Shown here in pieces: positions 22,344-32,799 of a stretch of 64,000 bases of DNA (positions within the stretch are counted from its first letter, which is position 1; each line of letters starts with the position of its first letter). The stretch is from Gordionus sp. m RMFG-2023. Its lineage: Eukaryota > Nematomorpha > Gordioida > Chordodea > Parachordodidae. Both the position numbers and the translations under genes were made by a program. Location of the stretch: positions 20,817,120 through 20,881,119 of the forward strand of contig NC_088778.1 in the NCBI RefSeq assembly GCF_954871325.1. Reading direction: 5' to 3'. The notes below the pieces were generated by a model. It had not been told where the DNA came from and did not search any database. It worked only from the letters and a program-made list of their open reading frames with translations.

Positions 22344-24060
22344 TTATAAAATTTAATTGTAAATCAGTGTAGCTTCTTTAAATATTTATATTGGTATTTT
22401 TCAAATCTATTACAGTTGCAGTTCCAATTTTTAATATTTTCTCTTTGCATATAGAATAGAAGTAGTTGTTAAATTGTTACATCGTTACTCTATATATATA
22501 TAATATCGGATTGACCAAGTCTGACTTTGCTCCACCAAGTTCGAGTCCTATCCGAGTCTTTTTGCCTTTGAAGAGTATTTTACTCTATATATTAGAAATT
22601 ACAGTAAATTATTAGTACAAATAAATAAAAGTGATTAATTTTTTAAAAGTAATAGCCTAAATTAAGGTGTATGCATTGTAAGCATGGTTTTGATTTTCTT
22701 ATAATGCATCTTTTTCTTCCCACCGTGATAGACAGCTATCTAGTTTAACCACTAACCTGTATTGCCAAATATTTATACTCGTGTCAAAAGTCAGGTCCAA
22801 ATATTCAATTTTTTTGTATTGTTTATTCATTGATTACTATATGTCAGGTTGGATCTTTATCGCCCTAAATAATAATTACCATATATATTTCATTAATATA
22901 TTTTATCAAATAATTGAAGAATTCGAATCAAAATAAAAGTAAATAAAGTTCATTCATACCTCATAAAAAAGGCAAATCGGATGCACCCTTTTATTGCAGA
23001 CAAAATTTAAATTTTATATAATGCAAATTCAATAGTTTTCACTATTAAAATAATTTAGCTTTAATTTAATTTTCCCTAAGTGGCATAAAAGCACGAAACT
23101 TTTCGGAAATGGGTTTGATCTTATGAACAAAATAATGAATCTAATGTGTATAATATTTAATTCTCATATGAACGCTTAAGGTATCTCTTTCTGCTAACCT
23201 TTGGCTAATGTTTGCCATATGCTATTACGACAAAATGTCGTTCCGCTTTGATTCCAAATTCAAGTTTATATAGCTTAGATTATGAATTATTATTAATTTA
23301 TTGATTACCACACCATCAGAAAAAAACAATTTTTATAAATTTTAATGTTAAAAAGCCAATTTAGTTTAGAAAATAATAGAATAGGTCTTAAATTTGCAAA
23401 TTTATCAGAGTTGTTAAAGTGTCTAGATATAAATATGTGGTATCTGTATCTAGATAGATTTTTTTAAAATATCTTTATTTGTATCTATATATTATTTTAA
23501 AGGTATCTATAGTTTTAGATACTTTTTAAGATACATTTTGATATATTTAAGGCTTTTTTATATTATAAATAAAAATACTTGAATGCAAAATTTATTTTAT
23601 TTCATATGAGCATATAATTTAAATAAATATATATATATATTAAAAAATATTAAGACTACTATAATAAAAAAATTTTATATATAAATATTAAAACTTATAT
23701 ATAAAAAAAATATATGTATAAATATTCCTTAAATATTAAGTCCGAGTTTATCAATATACCAGACAAATTTTGATATTATAATTCATCTCAAGGATATCTG
23801 CCATTTTTATTTTCAATGTAATTGGTATTTTATTTTATACTAATTTTAAAAAATTTATTCTAGATTAATATTAATAGTGATGAAGAGGAAGAAGTAATAA
23901 CAAATGAAGCATCAACAAGTTAAGACATTGTTCTTTCATACCCAATTTATAGAGCATATTTTAAAATAATATCTAAAAATAAAGATTGATATAAAATGTT
24001 TGCCTATCAAAAATTTCAGTTAGCATTACCTCAACTTGCAACATTGTAAAACATTTAAGG
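22344..24060. other. AT-rich spacer with a GATAC-type repeat fragment
   Basis: No gene found. Around 23404-23560 the sequence starts AGAGTTGTTAAAGTG and then repeats GATA/TATC words (TATCTGTATCTAGATA and similar), like the hAT-type end at 34831. TA dinucleotide runs occur near 22490 and 23625. Confidence 0.45.
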
Positions 24061-24069
24061 GTATAGATC

Positions 24070-24202
24070 AGATAGCTGCAGGCCTGGCCCGGGTACCAGG
24101 GTTGGGCTCTATTTTAAATTATACCCAGGCCGGGCCTGAAAATTTTTTTTTAAAAATACCCGGGCCGGACGTAGTGAAGACATCGGAAAATTATAATATA
24201 GA
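24070..24202. mobile_element. GGCCCGG fragment fused to a Helitron-like 5' end
   Basis: GCTGCAGGCCTGGCCCGGG to ACCCGGGCCGG (24078-24169) is one end of the GGCCCGG family. It runs directly into GACATCGGAAAATTATAA (24179-24202), the reverse complement of the Helitron-like 5' terminus seen at 10281 and 27781. Both pieces are truncated at the join. Confidence 0.6.
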
Positions 24203-25245
24203 CAATTAAATGTTAAAATTTGAATATGAATACGACGAGATTATATGATGTAAATTTTAGTAGTATAAATATAGCGATAAAAAAATATAATATTAAGAAG
24301 AAAAAATTTTTATAAATTTTATTAGACTTTAATTTGCTTTTTAATTTTTGCTATGTTAATTTATAATTTATTTAATTACAATTAATATTATTTAATAAAG
24401 TAATTAGTATTTAATTAATTTATTCTATGTTATTTGTATTCTCTAAATTCTCATACCAAATAGTGGTTACTCCACCACGTGACAATGTTATAATATGTTA
24501 AATAATAAGGGTCTTATTACAACTTAATTTGGCCTGTATTTAGCAAATTAGGTTTATTTAGTTCTATAGGTTGACTTGGCAGTATCTATCATTAACCCAT
24601 ATAATCTTATGGTTTGGATTAGTCGTTTATATTATCTCCTTTAAGAATTATTGATTTGGTTAGGCCTACAAATTTTTCCTTATTAGTCAATTCTATAAAA
24701 CATTGTCTAAAATGGTAATACAACGTTATATTAGTTTAATGACCTTTGGTCAATGTAGTTTGCTTAGAATTATATCGCCCCGTGTGGTTTTTAAAAACCA
24801 TTATCTATTGAGGTTAACTTTTTTATCACTTCCTTTAGACAAAAAATTTTTTACATTCGCAATCGAAAATATTTAATATTGTAATAAATGGATAAATATT
24901 TTGTATTAAAGAATTTTATATTTAGATAATGTCTTGTATTGTTTTACTAATAATTAGAGAGTTTGCAAATTAAAAAAGTATAATATATTAATATAAAACA
25001 CGCCGAAGAGGGCAAAAGCGAGCCAAAGGCATGGGGGGCTTTGCCCCCATAATTTTTTTTTTAGTTGAGCCCCCTGAGTTGTAAAGGCTAGTGAAGCCCC
25101 TGCTAGTAAGGTTTTTTTTCTTTCTCAAGCCATTTGGTAGGTCTAACCTAGCGGAGGTGATATATCGGAGGCGACATAATTTAATTACTTAATTTATATA
25201 TATAAAAAAATGGATTTTATTGCATTCTAAAAATAATTAAAACGA
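24203..25245. other. AT-rich spacer with one G-rich fragment
   Basis: No gene visible. At about 24975-25105 there is a GC-rich piece (CGCCGAAGAGGGCAAAAG, GGGGGGCTTTGCCCCC, AAGCCCCTGCTAG) resembling the right part of the MITE at 30111-30461, so it is probably a decayed relative. Confidence 0.45.
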
Positions 25246-26175
25246 GTAGAAAGCCCGTCAAAAATGACGGAGAATGAGATTTTTATTCATTTTTTACGAT
25301 AGATGTCATGCCAGGTTCAAGCTCACAATATTAGGAAGCATCCAAGATCTTATAATTTTAAAAAAGTTTATCAAGCCCAGCTCAACCCTTAATAGTTTGT
25401 AAAAGATATTCCCAAGTCAGGTGCAAGCTAATATTAATTTTGAGGTTCTAAGCCCAGTCCTACCCATTATAATTTTAAAAATTTTTTCCCGCTTTGGAGA
25501 TAGTTAAATTTATAATATCATCACATGAACGGGAAATATCTGATTTACCTATTAGTCGAATATGGAAAAAAAACATGTAAATTCCGTATTAAGGGAAACT
25601 GGGAAGACCTGGGCAACCACTTATTAGAGAATCATGCCAAATAAAATAAAAATAACCGACTCTTATACTTTTTTGTAATATGATCAAATAAAATTATATC
25701 TAAAAAAATGTTTATTATATAGGGTTATTGTTGTTTTTCAGATAAATTTAATGTATGTCTTGCATTTCTGAAATTATTTGTCAAAGAATTTGATAAGGGA
25801 TATATATTTTTTTATGTTAAGTTAAAAAAAATGCTATCTATTTAAATTACAAAAATGCCATTAAACACTAATGAAACTTATATGTAAATTATTTATATAT
25901 TTTTTAAGATATTTTTTTTTATTGACATAAATTTAGGATAATTTTTTTTAAAAATAATGAGGATTATTTATTATGTATTTGATAAAATTAAGAGTAAATC
26001 CTTGTTAACATTTTAATTTTTGATGGAAAAAGAGACAAAATAAATCTGGGCGGTCGTCTGGAAAGGAAATAATTAATGTATAATTTTATATCTTTAGGGT
26101 TGTAGATGAAAGTGATAACGGATTAACAAAGCAGTGTACAAAACACATTATGTCCTGATAAAGATGATATGCTTA

Positions 26176-26553
26176 TGAACGCAAAACAATATTTCTGTCA
26201 ATTTCAGCATTGGTATCCCCCTCTAAAATAGAATCATGAACGACAATGTTAACTAAACCATAAAACGGTAGTAAGTATTGTTATAAAGGCCACGACAGAA
26301 CTACTGCCTATTTTTCCATTAATAAAGTTAATGAAATTGGCTGTACTGTACATTCAAGTTTGAACATGCATAACGATATTTCTGTCAATGCCAGAATTGG
26401 TATCCCCTTCTAAAATAGAATCATGAACAACAATGTTAACTCAACCATAAAACGGTCGTAAGTATTGTTATAAAGGCCACGACATAAATACTGCATATTT
26501 TTCCATTAATAAAGTTGATGAAATTGGCCGTAGTGTACATTCAAGTTTGAACA
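26176..26553. repeat. 187-bp tandem duplication
   Basis: Two adjacent copies with the period measured between ATATTTCTGTCAAT at 26189 and 26376. Both contain TAGAATCATGAAC, ACCATAAAACGG, TTATAAAGGCCACGAC and GTACATTCAAGTTTGAACAT. Similarity is high, so the duplication is recent relative to the element. No protein family was recognised in it. Confidence 0.85.
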
Positions 26554-27180
26554 TTCCTCTAAATATTCATGAAAGTTTCTCAGAGAATCGGCTAAAGTAA
26601 TATTTATATTAACTCCTAGTGAAGTGAATGATAGCACAAAATTAAATGTTTATATTTGTTAAAAAATAGGCGGAGGTGGTATAGGGATTGTGGTAATGGT
26701 GATAGAAATATCATTTGGAGAAATGGGTGAAAGTAAAATAAACATAGATATAAAACATAAGATAAAAAAAACAAAATAAACCTCCAGATGAGTTCATTTC
26801 AAGCGTAGTTCTTTATTATTTTGTCTACCAGTAACTCTAGAACGGGTAAGGCGTTTGTTTAATCGTCATTATTTTCTTTGCTTATCTTTAATAATAGATT
26901 CATCATGTTTTGTAGCAATGTGAGGGATTAGGGTTAGCCTAAACAAATAAAGAAATCAGGCAAAAATATTAATAAACTATTGTTGAAATTAACAAACATT
27001 AAAATAATGTAAAACCGGTAAATGGGTCAATATTAGATGCACATTTCTAGTAGTTGGAGGGCTATCATCAAAAAAGATTTTTAGGGGACTTATCAAGCCT
27101 ATTATGATATTCTAAAAGTTAAAACATAACATGATGAATGTAATGTTATTAAGATTAAGGTTAATTAATTGTAAGGTAAT

Positions 27181-27540
27181 TAAAAAATAAGATTAAAAAA
27201 GGGGAAAAACAGAAGGTGTAAATTATTATATTATAAAAATAATAAAAATTAAATTAAAGGAATTGATAAATTTTTGAGAAATAGTGGTTAATAGATAATA
27301 GAGATAGAAAGAAAAGAATGAGATAATAAAATTTAGTGATAAATAAATTCATTAAGGGAGGTGAAAAAAATAAAGAAAGAGTTATTTATAAGGATTGGAG
27401 ATTATAAATAGGTTAGGATAAGAATATTTAAATATTTGAATATACTTGGTTATCATCTTAATTATTGGTTATGAGAGAAAAATATGAGTATAAAAAGATT
27501 TAATTAATGTGTAATTGATAATATGAGATGAAAATTGATA
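27181..27540. other. C-depleted, G-containing tract
   Basis: By hand count this 360-base stretch has 5 C and about 64 G on the plus strand; its neighbours are AT-rich but not so skewed. There is no reading frame or simple repeat unit that explains it. It lies in the Helitron-like copy 2. Confidence 0.8.
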
Positions 27541-28596
27541 AGGTAATCTAAAAAATAAAGAAAGGATTAAGTGAAATAAAAAGTTTCATTCATATTTACA
27601 AATTTGAGGGAATATTGTTTTTACTCTCAATCCATGTTAGGTATGTGTACACCATCAATTCCATTCATCTGTATGAATAAAATAAAATAAAATCAACAAA
27701 TAAAAAAAATAAAAATAAATACGTACCGATGACATGACGTAGCGATGACGTAAGTGAGGACATCGAAAAATTATAATTAGATAATTTATTTATTTAGAAT
27801 TACTAAATGTTGACTTGGTAATAACTAACAATAACTTTTATTAAGTTATCAATATTTTCAGTTATCCTTTTCAGATAACCCCAATTAGGGTGTAAGCTGA
27901 GAATTGACAGGTAAACTGCGAATGGACATGTAAACTGAGAATAGACAGGTAAAATTATGGCCTATAAATTATATTTTAAAAATATAAATAAAATATTTGT
28001 ATTATGTAAATCAAATTTATCCAAAATTAAAATTATCTAAAAAAATAAAATAGAATATGGAAGAAAGATTAGTCCATTAATTTATAATATGTATAGAACC
28101 GATATATTAAATAGAAAATTTAACACCCATAATAAATTTTACATATCATAAATATATTTCTGGTATATGGCGTAATAGATTAAAAATTTAGTTTTTAATT
28201 AAAAATAATATGAATTATAGGAGCATAATTTTTTACTTTGGATTAATTTATTTGGTACAAACTATATATCCATAAAATGAAAAAAATTTGAAGTTTCCAT
28301 CATTATTTTTTGAGTTTAAATGTCAATTCTCAATTTAGTCAATTTTTTTTTAGATTCTTGGGATTTTAAAATTATTTTATTTTTTTGACTCATTTTGTGT
28401 AAACTAACTTATATAAACATAAAATGAAAAAAAATTTAAGTTTATTTTTTAAGTTGTGATGTCAATTCTCAGTTTAGTCAAATTTTTTTTAGATTTTTGG
28501 GATTTAAAAATTTTTTTATTATTTTGACTCATAAATAAATGCAATAATTTATAGTTGTTATTGAATGAAAACTAGTTTACTTTAGTTAAAATTTAG

Positions 28597-28712
28597 GGGC
28601 CCTTAAAAGGGCCATTGGGTATTCGTTGGTCTTAAAAAAGACCGTTGGGTATTCATTGGTCTTAAAAAAGACGTTGGGTATTTATGTCTTAAAAAAGACG
28701 TTTGTTATAAAT
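28597..28712. repeat. Tandem array of about 30-bp hairpin units
   Basis: Four consecutive units, each a short palindrome followed by GTTGGGTATTC-like linker. Unit 1 is GGGCCCTTAAAAGGGCC; units 2 and 3 are GGTCTTAAAAAAGACC or close; unit 4 is GTCTTAAAAAAGAC. Between unit 1 and the rest both stem arms change together, so pairing is kept. Confidence 0.85.
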
Positions 28713-28834
28713 GTTAAATAAAGATTTGATAGTAAATAACAATACATTCTTTAAACCAATTAGAAATAGCAATATTCCTCAAATCTTGATTAAATATAAT
28801 TTTATAAAGAAAAATTAAGATAAATGGAAACTCA

Positions 28835-30708
28835 TTATAAAGTTTCATTAGAAGATAAGAAGGTTCTTTCTTGCACATAATTAAACTGAATTATTTGAAA
28901 AAGCCAGGAAGATCGATAATTGTTAAAAATATATAAATTATTTTTTATAAATATAGGAAGAATTATTAAGTTAATTTTTGTATGTTGGAAATTAAATATT
29001 TCTTTTAAAAACAAATAAATATATGACCTTATTGTTTTCGTTCTTTCCGCTTTGGCTCTTTTGGCTTGATTAGGTTTTTTTGATTCTAAAGGTTTCACTA
29101 TAGCTATTGACCACATATTGAGGTAATTAGTTTTCCATTACTATTTTCTTTTAGTATTTTTAACAGAATTGCCTTTTCAGCATCTGTATCTCAGCCCAGC
29201 TCTGATGCATGGATGATATATCCAATGCCTTTGTTAGATAATAAGGTCCCAACCCACATATAGCTCTTTCGACTTTTTTGCTGTATTAAAACTATATCAT
29301 TTATTTTATTTATCATTATATGTAAAAGAGTTTTTTCCAATCAAATTTTGTTTTTAATATATGATTTATACTTTTACAATTATTGTTGGTGTAGGGCGTC
29401 AAAATTATATTATTTTTTAAAGGAATATACCATATTATATAATTTATCTATTAAATGATTATCTGAATATTTTACAAATTTTGTATAATTTTTATAAGCA
29501 AAATTGTTTTAAATTAACAATATTTTTTTTAAAGATTTCATCGGTTAATAAATATATTATTCCATCTTTATTGAAAATATAATTATGTTTCTAATTTTTA
29601 TTTCAACTCCTTCGTTATGTTAAAAAATGAATTAAATTTTCTTTAATGTGTTTAGTGCATAAAAGATGGGTTGAATTTATAAAATTTCTACGCTAGGCCG
29701 ATACCATCCCCAATTCTCCTCCCAAAAATTAAATTATTAAAGGGTAAACGATTTTTTAAAAAAATTGAATTCAAGTTGGGAGAAAAATTATTAAATTTTA
29801 ATAATCCGAATTACCGTGTAAAAATATAGGTCCTAATAAAATTGGATGATCGTGTAAACGATGAGTTTTTATGCATTCATGTTTAAAAACGATGCATGTT
29901 ACAAACAATTCTCCTAAATTATAATTTTTATCTATACTTATAATGCTAGGATTATAATTTGAGGATATATATTTAATGTTATCTATCATGAGGGGAGTTT
30001 ATAAAATAAGAGATATTACTTTATCTGGGCTGATATCAACCTTTTGTACCAATGGGTATTTATACATGCTTTTTAAAATATCAAGAGCTTGATCAGCAAA
30101 ATTAGACAAGCAGTGGCGTAGCTACGGGGGTGGGACCCCTCCCAGGTCAAATATTTTTTTTACATTATACGTTCAAAAGACTTAAAGGTTACTTTATATC
30201 AAATAAATACCATGAATATTTATATTTTTGATGTTCGTGGAATGATAATTTGAGATAATCTACGAAATTATAATAATATATTATTGATGCATTAACTATA
30301 TTTATTATATAATATCGAAGATATTGTTATGATTTTTAAGATAAACCCGGCCTAAGGCCGGGCAAAAGGGGCGAAGGCTCGTTAAAGGGGGTCTGGGGGC
30401 GAAGTACCCAGTCTTATACATGTATGGACCCCCTCTAAGGAAAATTCCTGCTACGCCACTGTAGAAAGTATCCTAATTCATTTTTGCTTAAAAGATTATA
30501 TTTAATATAAGCTATTTGTATTACATTTAGAGGGACCTATTATATCACGATCTTCAATTAGTAATTCTTGGTAGATATTAATAGGTGTTTGGTACTTTAC
30601 TTTATTAACAATTGTTTTGTAAACGGAACGCGGTGTGCTTGAATATATGGATTGAGATATTTTCTTATTGACATGAGCTATTGTATCAGGATCAATGACA
30701 TATGTCAT
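28835..30708 (-). pseudogene. MULE-like transposase remnants
   Basis: Three open pieces on the minus strand: 30708-30502 (MTYVIDPDTIAHVNKK, SVYKTIVNKVKYQTPINIY), 29989-29798 (NYNPSIISIDKNYNLGELFV, HDHPILLGPIFLHGN) and 29116-28835 (lysine-rich, no motif recognised). The middle piece fits the D.T.NLG..YVT...F and P..GP...H blocks of MULE-type transposases, with SIDK in place of the usual D-T. Stops lie between the pieces, and the MITE at 30111-30461 interrupts the gene. It looks inactive. Confidence 0.6.
30111..30461. mobile_element. hAT-like MITE, CAGTGGCGTAGC family
   Basis: A 351-bp GC-richer element with ends CAGTGGCGTAGCTACGGGG and GCTACGCCACTG. CAGTGGCGTAGC is a common hAT terminus. Flanks TAGACAAG and TAGAAAGT agree at 5 of 8. 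G-rich inner repeats include GGCCTAAGGCCGGGC and GGGGGTCTGGGGGCG. It has no coding and interrupts the MULE-like gene. Confidence 0.8.
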
Positions 30709-31487
30709 TGATCAGGATACTCACCGAAATATTCAGCAATAAAAATATCGTGTAATTGGTTAACTGATGATGACATATTAACCAAATAAGAAATCCTTCT
30801 CTTATATTTTTCACAATTTCTTTACGCACTATAGTAACGATGAAGAATTACCATATTGTCAATATTTGGCTGAGGCTCAAGCAATTCTAAAATATTATGA
30901 TTTTTAATTTGTTTTTCTTTAAAAAATAAATTATTTTTATGAATATACGGTTTCATTTCATGTTTATAATAAGTTATTTTATACAAAATGAGTCAAAAAA
31001 ATAAATATTTTTAAAATCCCAAAAATCTAAAAAAGATTTTCTAAATTGAGAATTGTGATCATAACTCAAAAAATAATGACGGAAACTTAAATTTATTTTC
31101 ATTTTATTATTATATCAATTTGTATTAAATAAATTAATACAAAGTAAAGAATTATGCTCCTATAATTCTTATTATTTTTGATTAAAAAACTAAATTATTA
31201 GTCTATTACGCCATCTACCAGAAATATAATTATGATAGGTAAAATTTATTATGGGTGTTATATTTTTTATATAATATATCCATTCAATACATATTATAAA
31301 TTTATGGGGAACATTTTCTTCTATATTCTATTTTCTTTATTTAGTAAAATTAATTTTGGATAATTTGATATATTTAATAGAAACATTTTATTTATATTTA
31401 TAAAATGAAATTGATAGGCTATAAAATAGAAATAAATTTTACCTGTCAATTCTCAGTTTACCTGTCTATTCTCAGTTTAGTTACACC

Positions 31488-32280
31488 GCCCAAAATCACA
31501 TGGTATTTAAAATTACAAACCCGTATGAATTATTCGTTAAATTTAGGTGGTTAGTATAAAAGTTACGGGACCTGATTGCCCTGATTGTAAAATTATAACT
31601 GGCACCGGATGCATTTTTATATCTTTTTATATAAAATTCTTTTTTAACAATTTTAAGCCTTCTCATTCCTTCTTAAAATATTCTCTTATGTCAAGTAAAA
31701 TAATTGTTTTCATCATATTCTAAACAAATCCTAGGTTTTATAGCCATGGGATTACATCAATGGTTTAATTATATATCCTTCCATACAACTTTTTCTAAAA
31801 ATATGAAAAAACACCCTATAGCATTAGAACATTTTTATAATGAATATTCCCTATAGAATAATTAAAATATTCAATGGAATCCTTATGCTTATATATATGT
31901 ATGGTTAATATTTATATAAATATTTTGTTTTGAAAACATTAACCTTTATAATTTTGAAAAAACTTTGTATTACCTTAATTAAATTTTTTTTATATAAATC
32001 CAATAATTAATAAAAGTTCATATTTCATAAAATTTATTTATATTTGAGTTTAAGATGAAAAAAATGAAAATTTTATAATGATCATTTCTTTCCTGGACCT
32101 TGTAAAGGCTAGAATTTTTTTATTTTGGCTGGGTAGGGCAAAAAAAATTATTAAAATTATATATTTATCTAAAACTGGTTTTCAATTTTATACATTTATA
32201 TATTAACCTATTTTGAAATAATAACAATTATATAAGATAATTTTTATAATAATAACAATTAATGTAATAATTAACTGATA
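31488..32280. other. AT-rich spacer
   Basis: No gene, repeat end or RNA gene recognised. Confidence 0.45.
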
Positions 32281-32288
32281 CCATTAAT

Positions 32289-32496
32289 CAGAGATCTGCT
32301 GAGGTACCATTTACATGACCCAGCCTAATATATTATATTTATTTTTAATTTTTATAGATAATAATGATGATTCAAAATATTCGGCCTGGCTCAGGCCTTT
32401 TTTTAAAAAAAAATTTGGGGGAGGCCAGGTATAATTGAGAAACTTAAAATATGGTTTAACATGTGTAAACTTGGGGGCTGGGCCTGCATATCTCTG
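32289..32496. mobile_element. GGCCCGG hAT-like element (208 bp)
   Basis: Ends CAGAGATCTGCTGAGG and GCATATCTCTG with flanks CCATTAAT and CTATTAAT (7/8). It keeps two or three decayed GGCCTGGC blocks separated by T and A runs. Confidence 0.8.
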
Positions 32497-32799
32497 CTAT
32501 TAATTAATTTACTTATCTCAATTTTTCCTCCGTTTTATCCCTAAATCTGAAATGTAATAAATTGCTTTATTATTCATTTAGACATATTTTGGTTTTCTTC
32601 TATAGGTGGATTTGGAGGCTCATTTCCATTTTCTTAATTATTGCGATTTCTGAAGAATCTATGGATATTGAGATTTGTGTAGGAATAATTTTGATAGTAA
32701 GTTTTGCATTGGCAGGATTTTGTCATTTTGATTATTGACGACATTATGTTTTACATGGTTTCTATTGCTATTTAATCTCAGAATCGTAAATATGTTTCA

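Larger units (their letters stand above)
25246..27781 (-). mobile_element. Helitron-like element, copy 2
   Basis: On the minus strand it starts TCTAATTATAATTTTTCG at 27781 and ends after the hairpin CCGTCATTTTTGACGG and CTAC near 25246, with A before and T after the element. It shares with copy 1 the 3' 110 bp, the ATCCAAGATCTT block (25340), the ACTTATTAGAGAATCATG block (25625) and the ACGTACCGATGACATGACG block near 27720. It has no Rep/helicase coding. Inside are a 187-bp tandem duplication and a C-depleted tract. Confidence 0.5.
27889..31487 (-). mobile_element. Long-TIR, MULE-like DNA transposon
   Basis: A 3.6-kb element with inverted arms of 500-650 bp (27889 to about 28530 and about 30965 to 31487). 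The ends read GGTGTAAGCTGAGAATTG and, reversed, GGTGTAACTAAACTGAG. Just inside the ends are tandem 19-20-bp repeats of CTGAGAATAGACAGGTAAA, three at the left and two at the right. A minus-strand transposase gene lies between. Flanks CCCAATTAG and GCCCAAAAT share only a core, so the target duplication is not firm. Long arms plus the D...YNLG..FVT motif favour the MULE group. Confidence 0.7.

Noticed and set aside
22505-22555. tRNA-like segment with TCGGAT...ATCCGA ends and GTTCGAGTCC
   Set aside because: Only about 50 bases long; D and anticodon arms cannot be formed, so it is too short for a tRNA gene. It may be a decayed remnant.
27880-31496. CCCAATTAG / GCCCAAAAT as a 9-bp target duplication of the MULE-like element
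   Set aside because: Only a CCCAA core is shared and it is offset by one base, so it was not used to define the borders.
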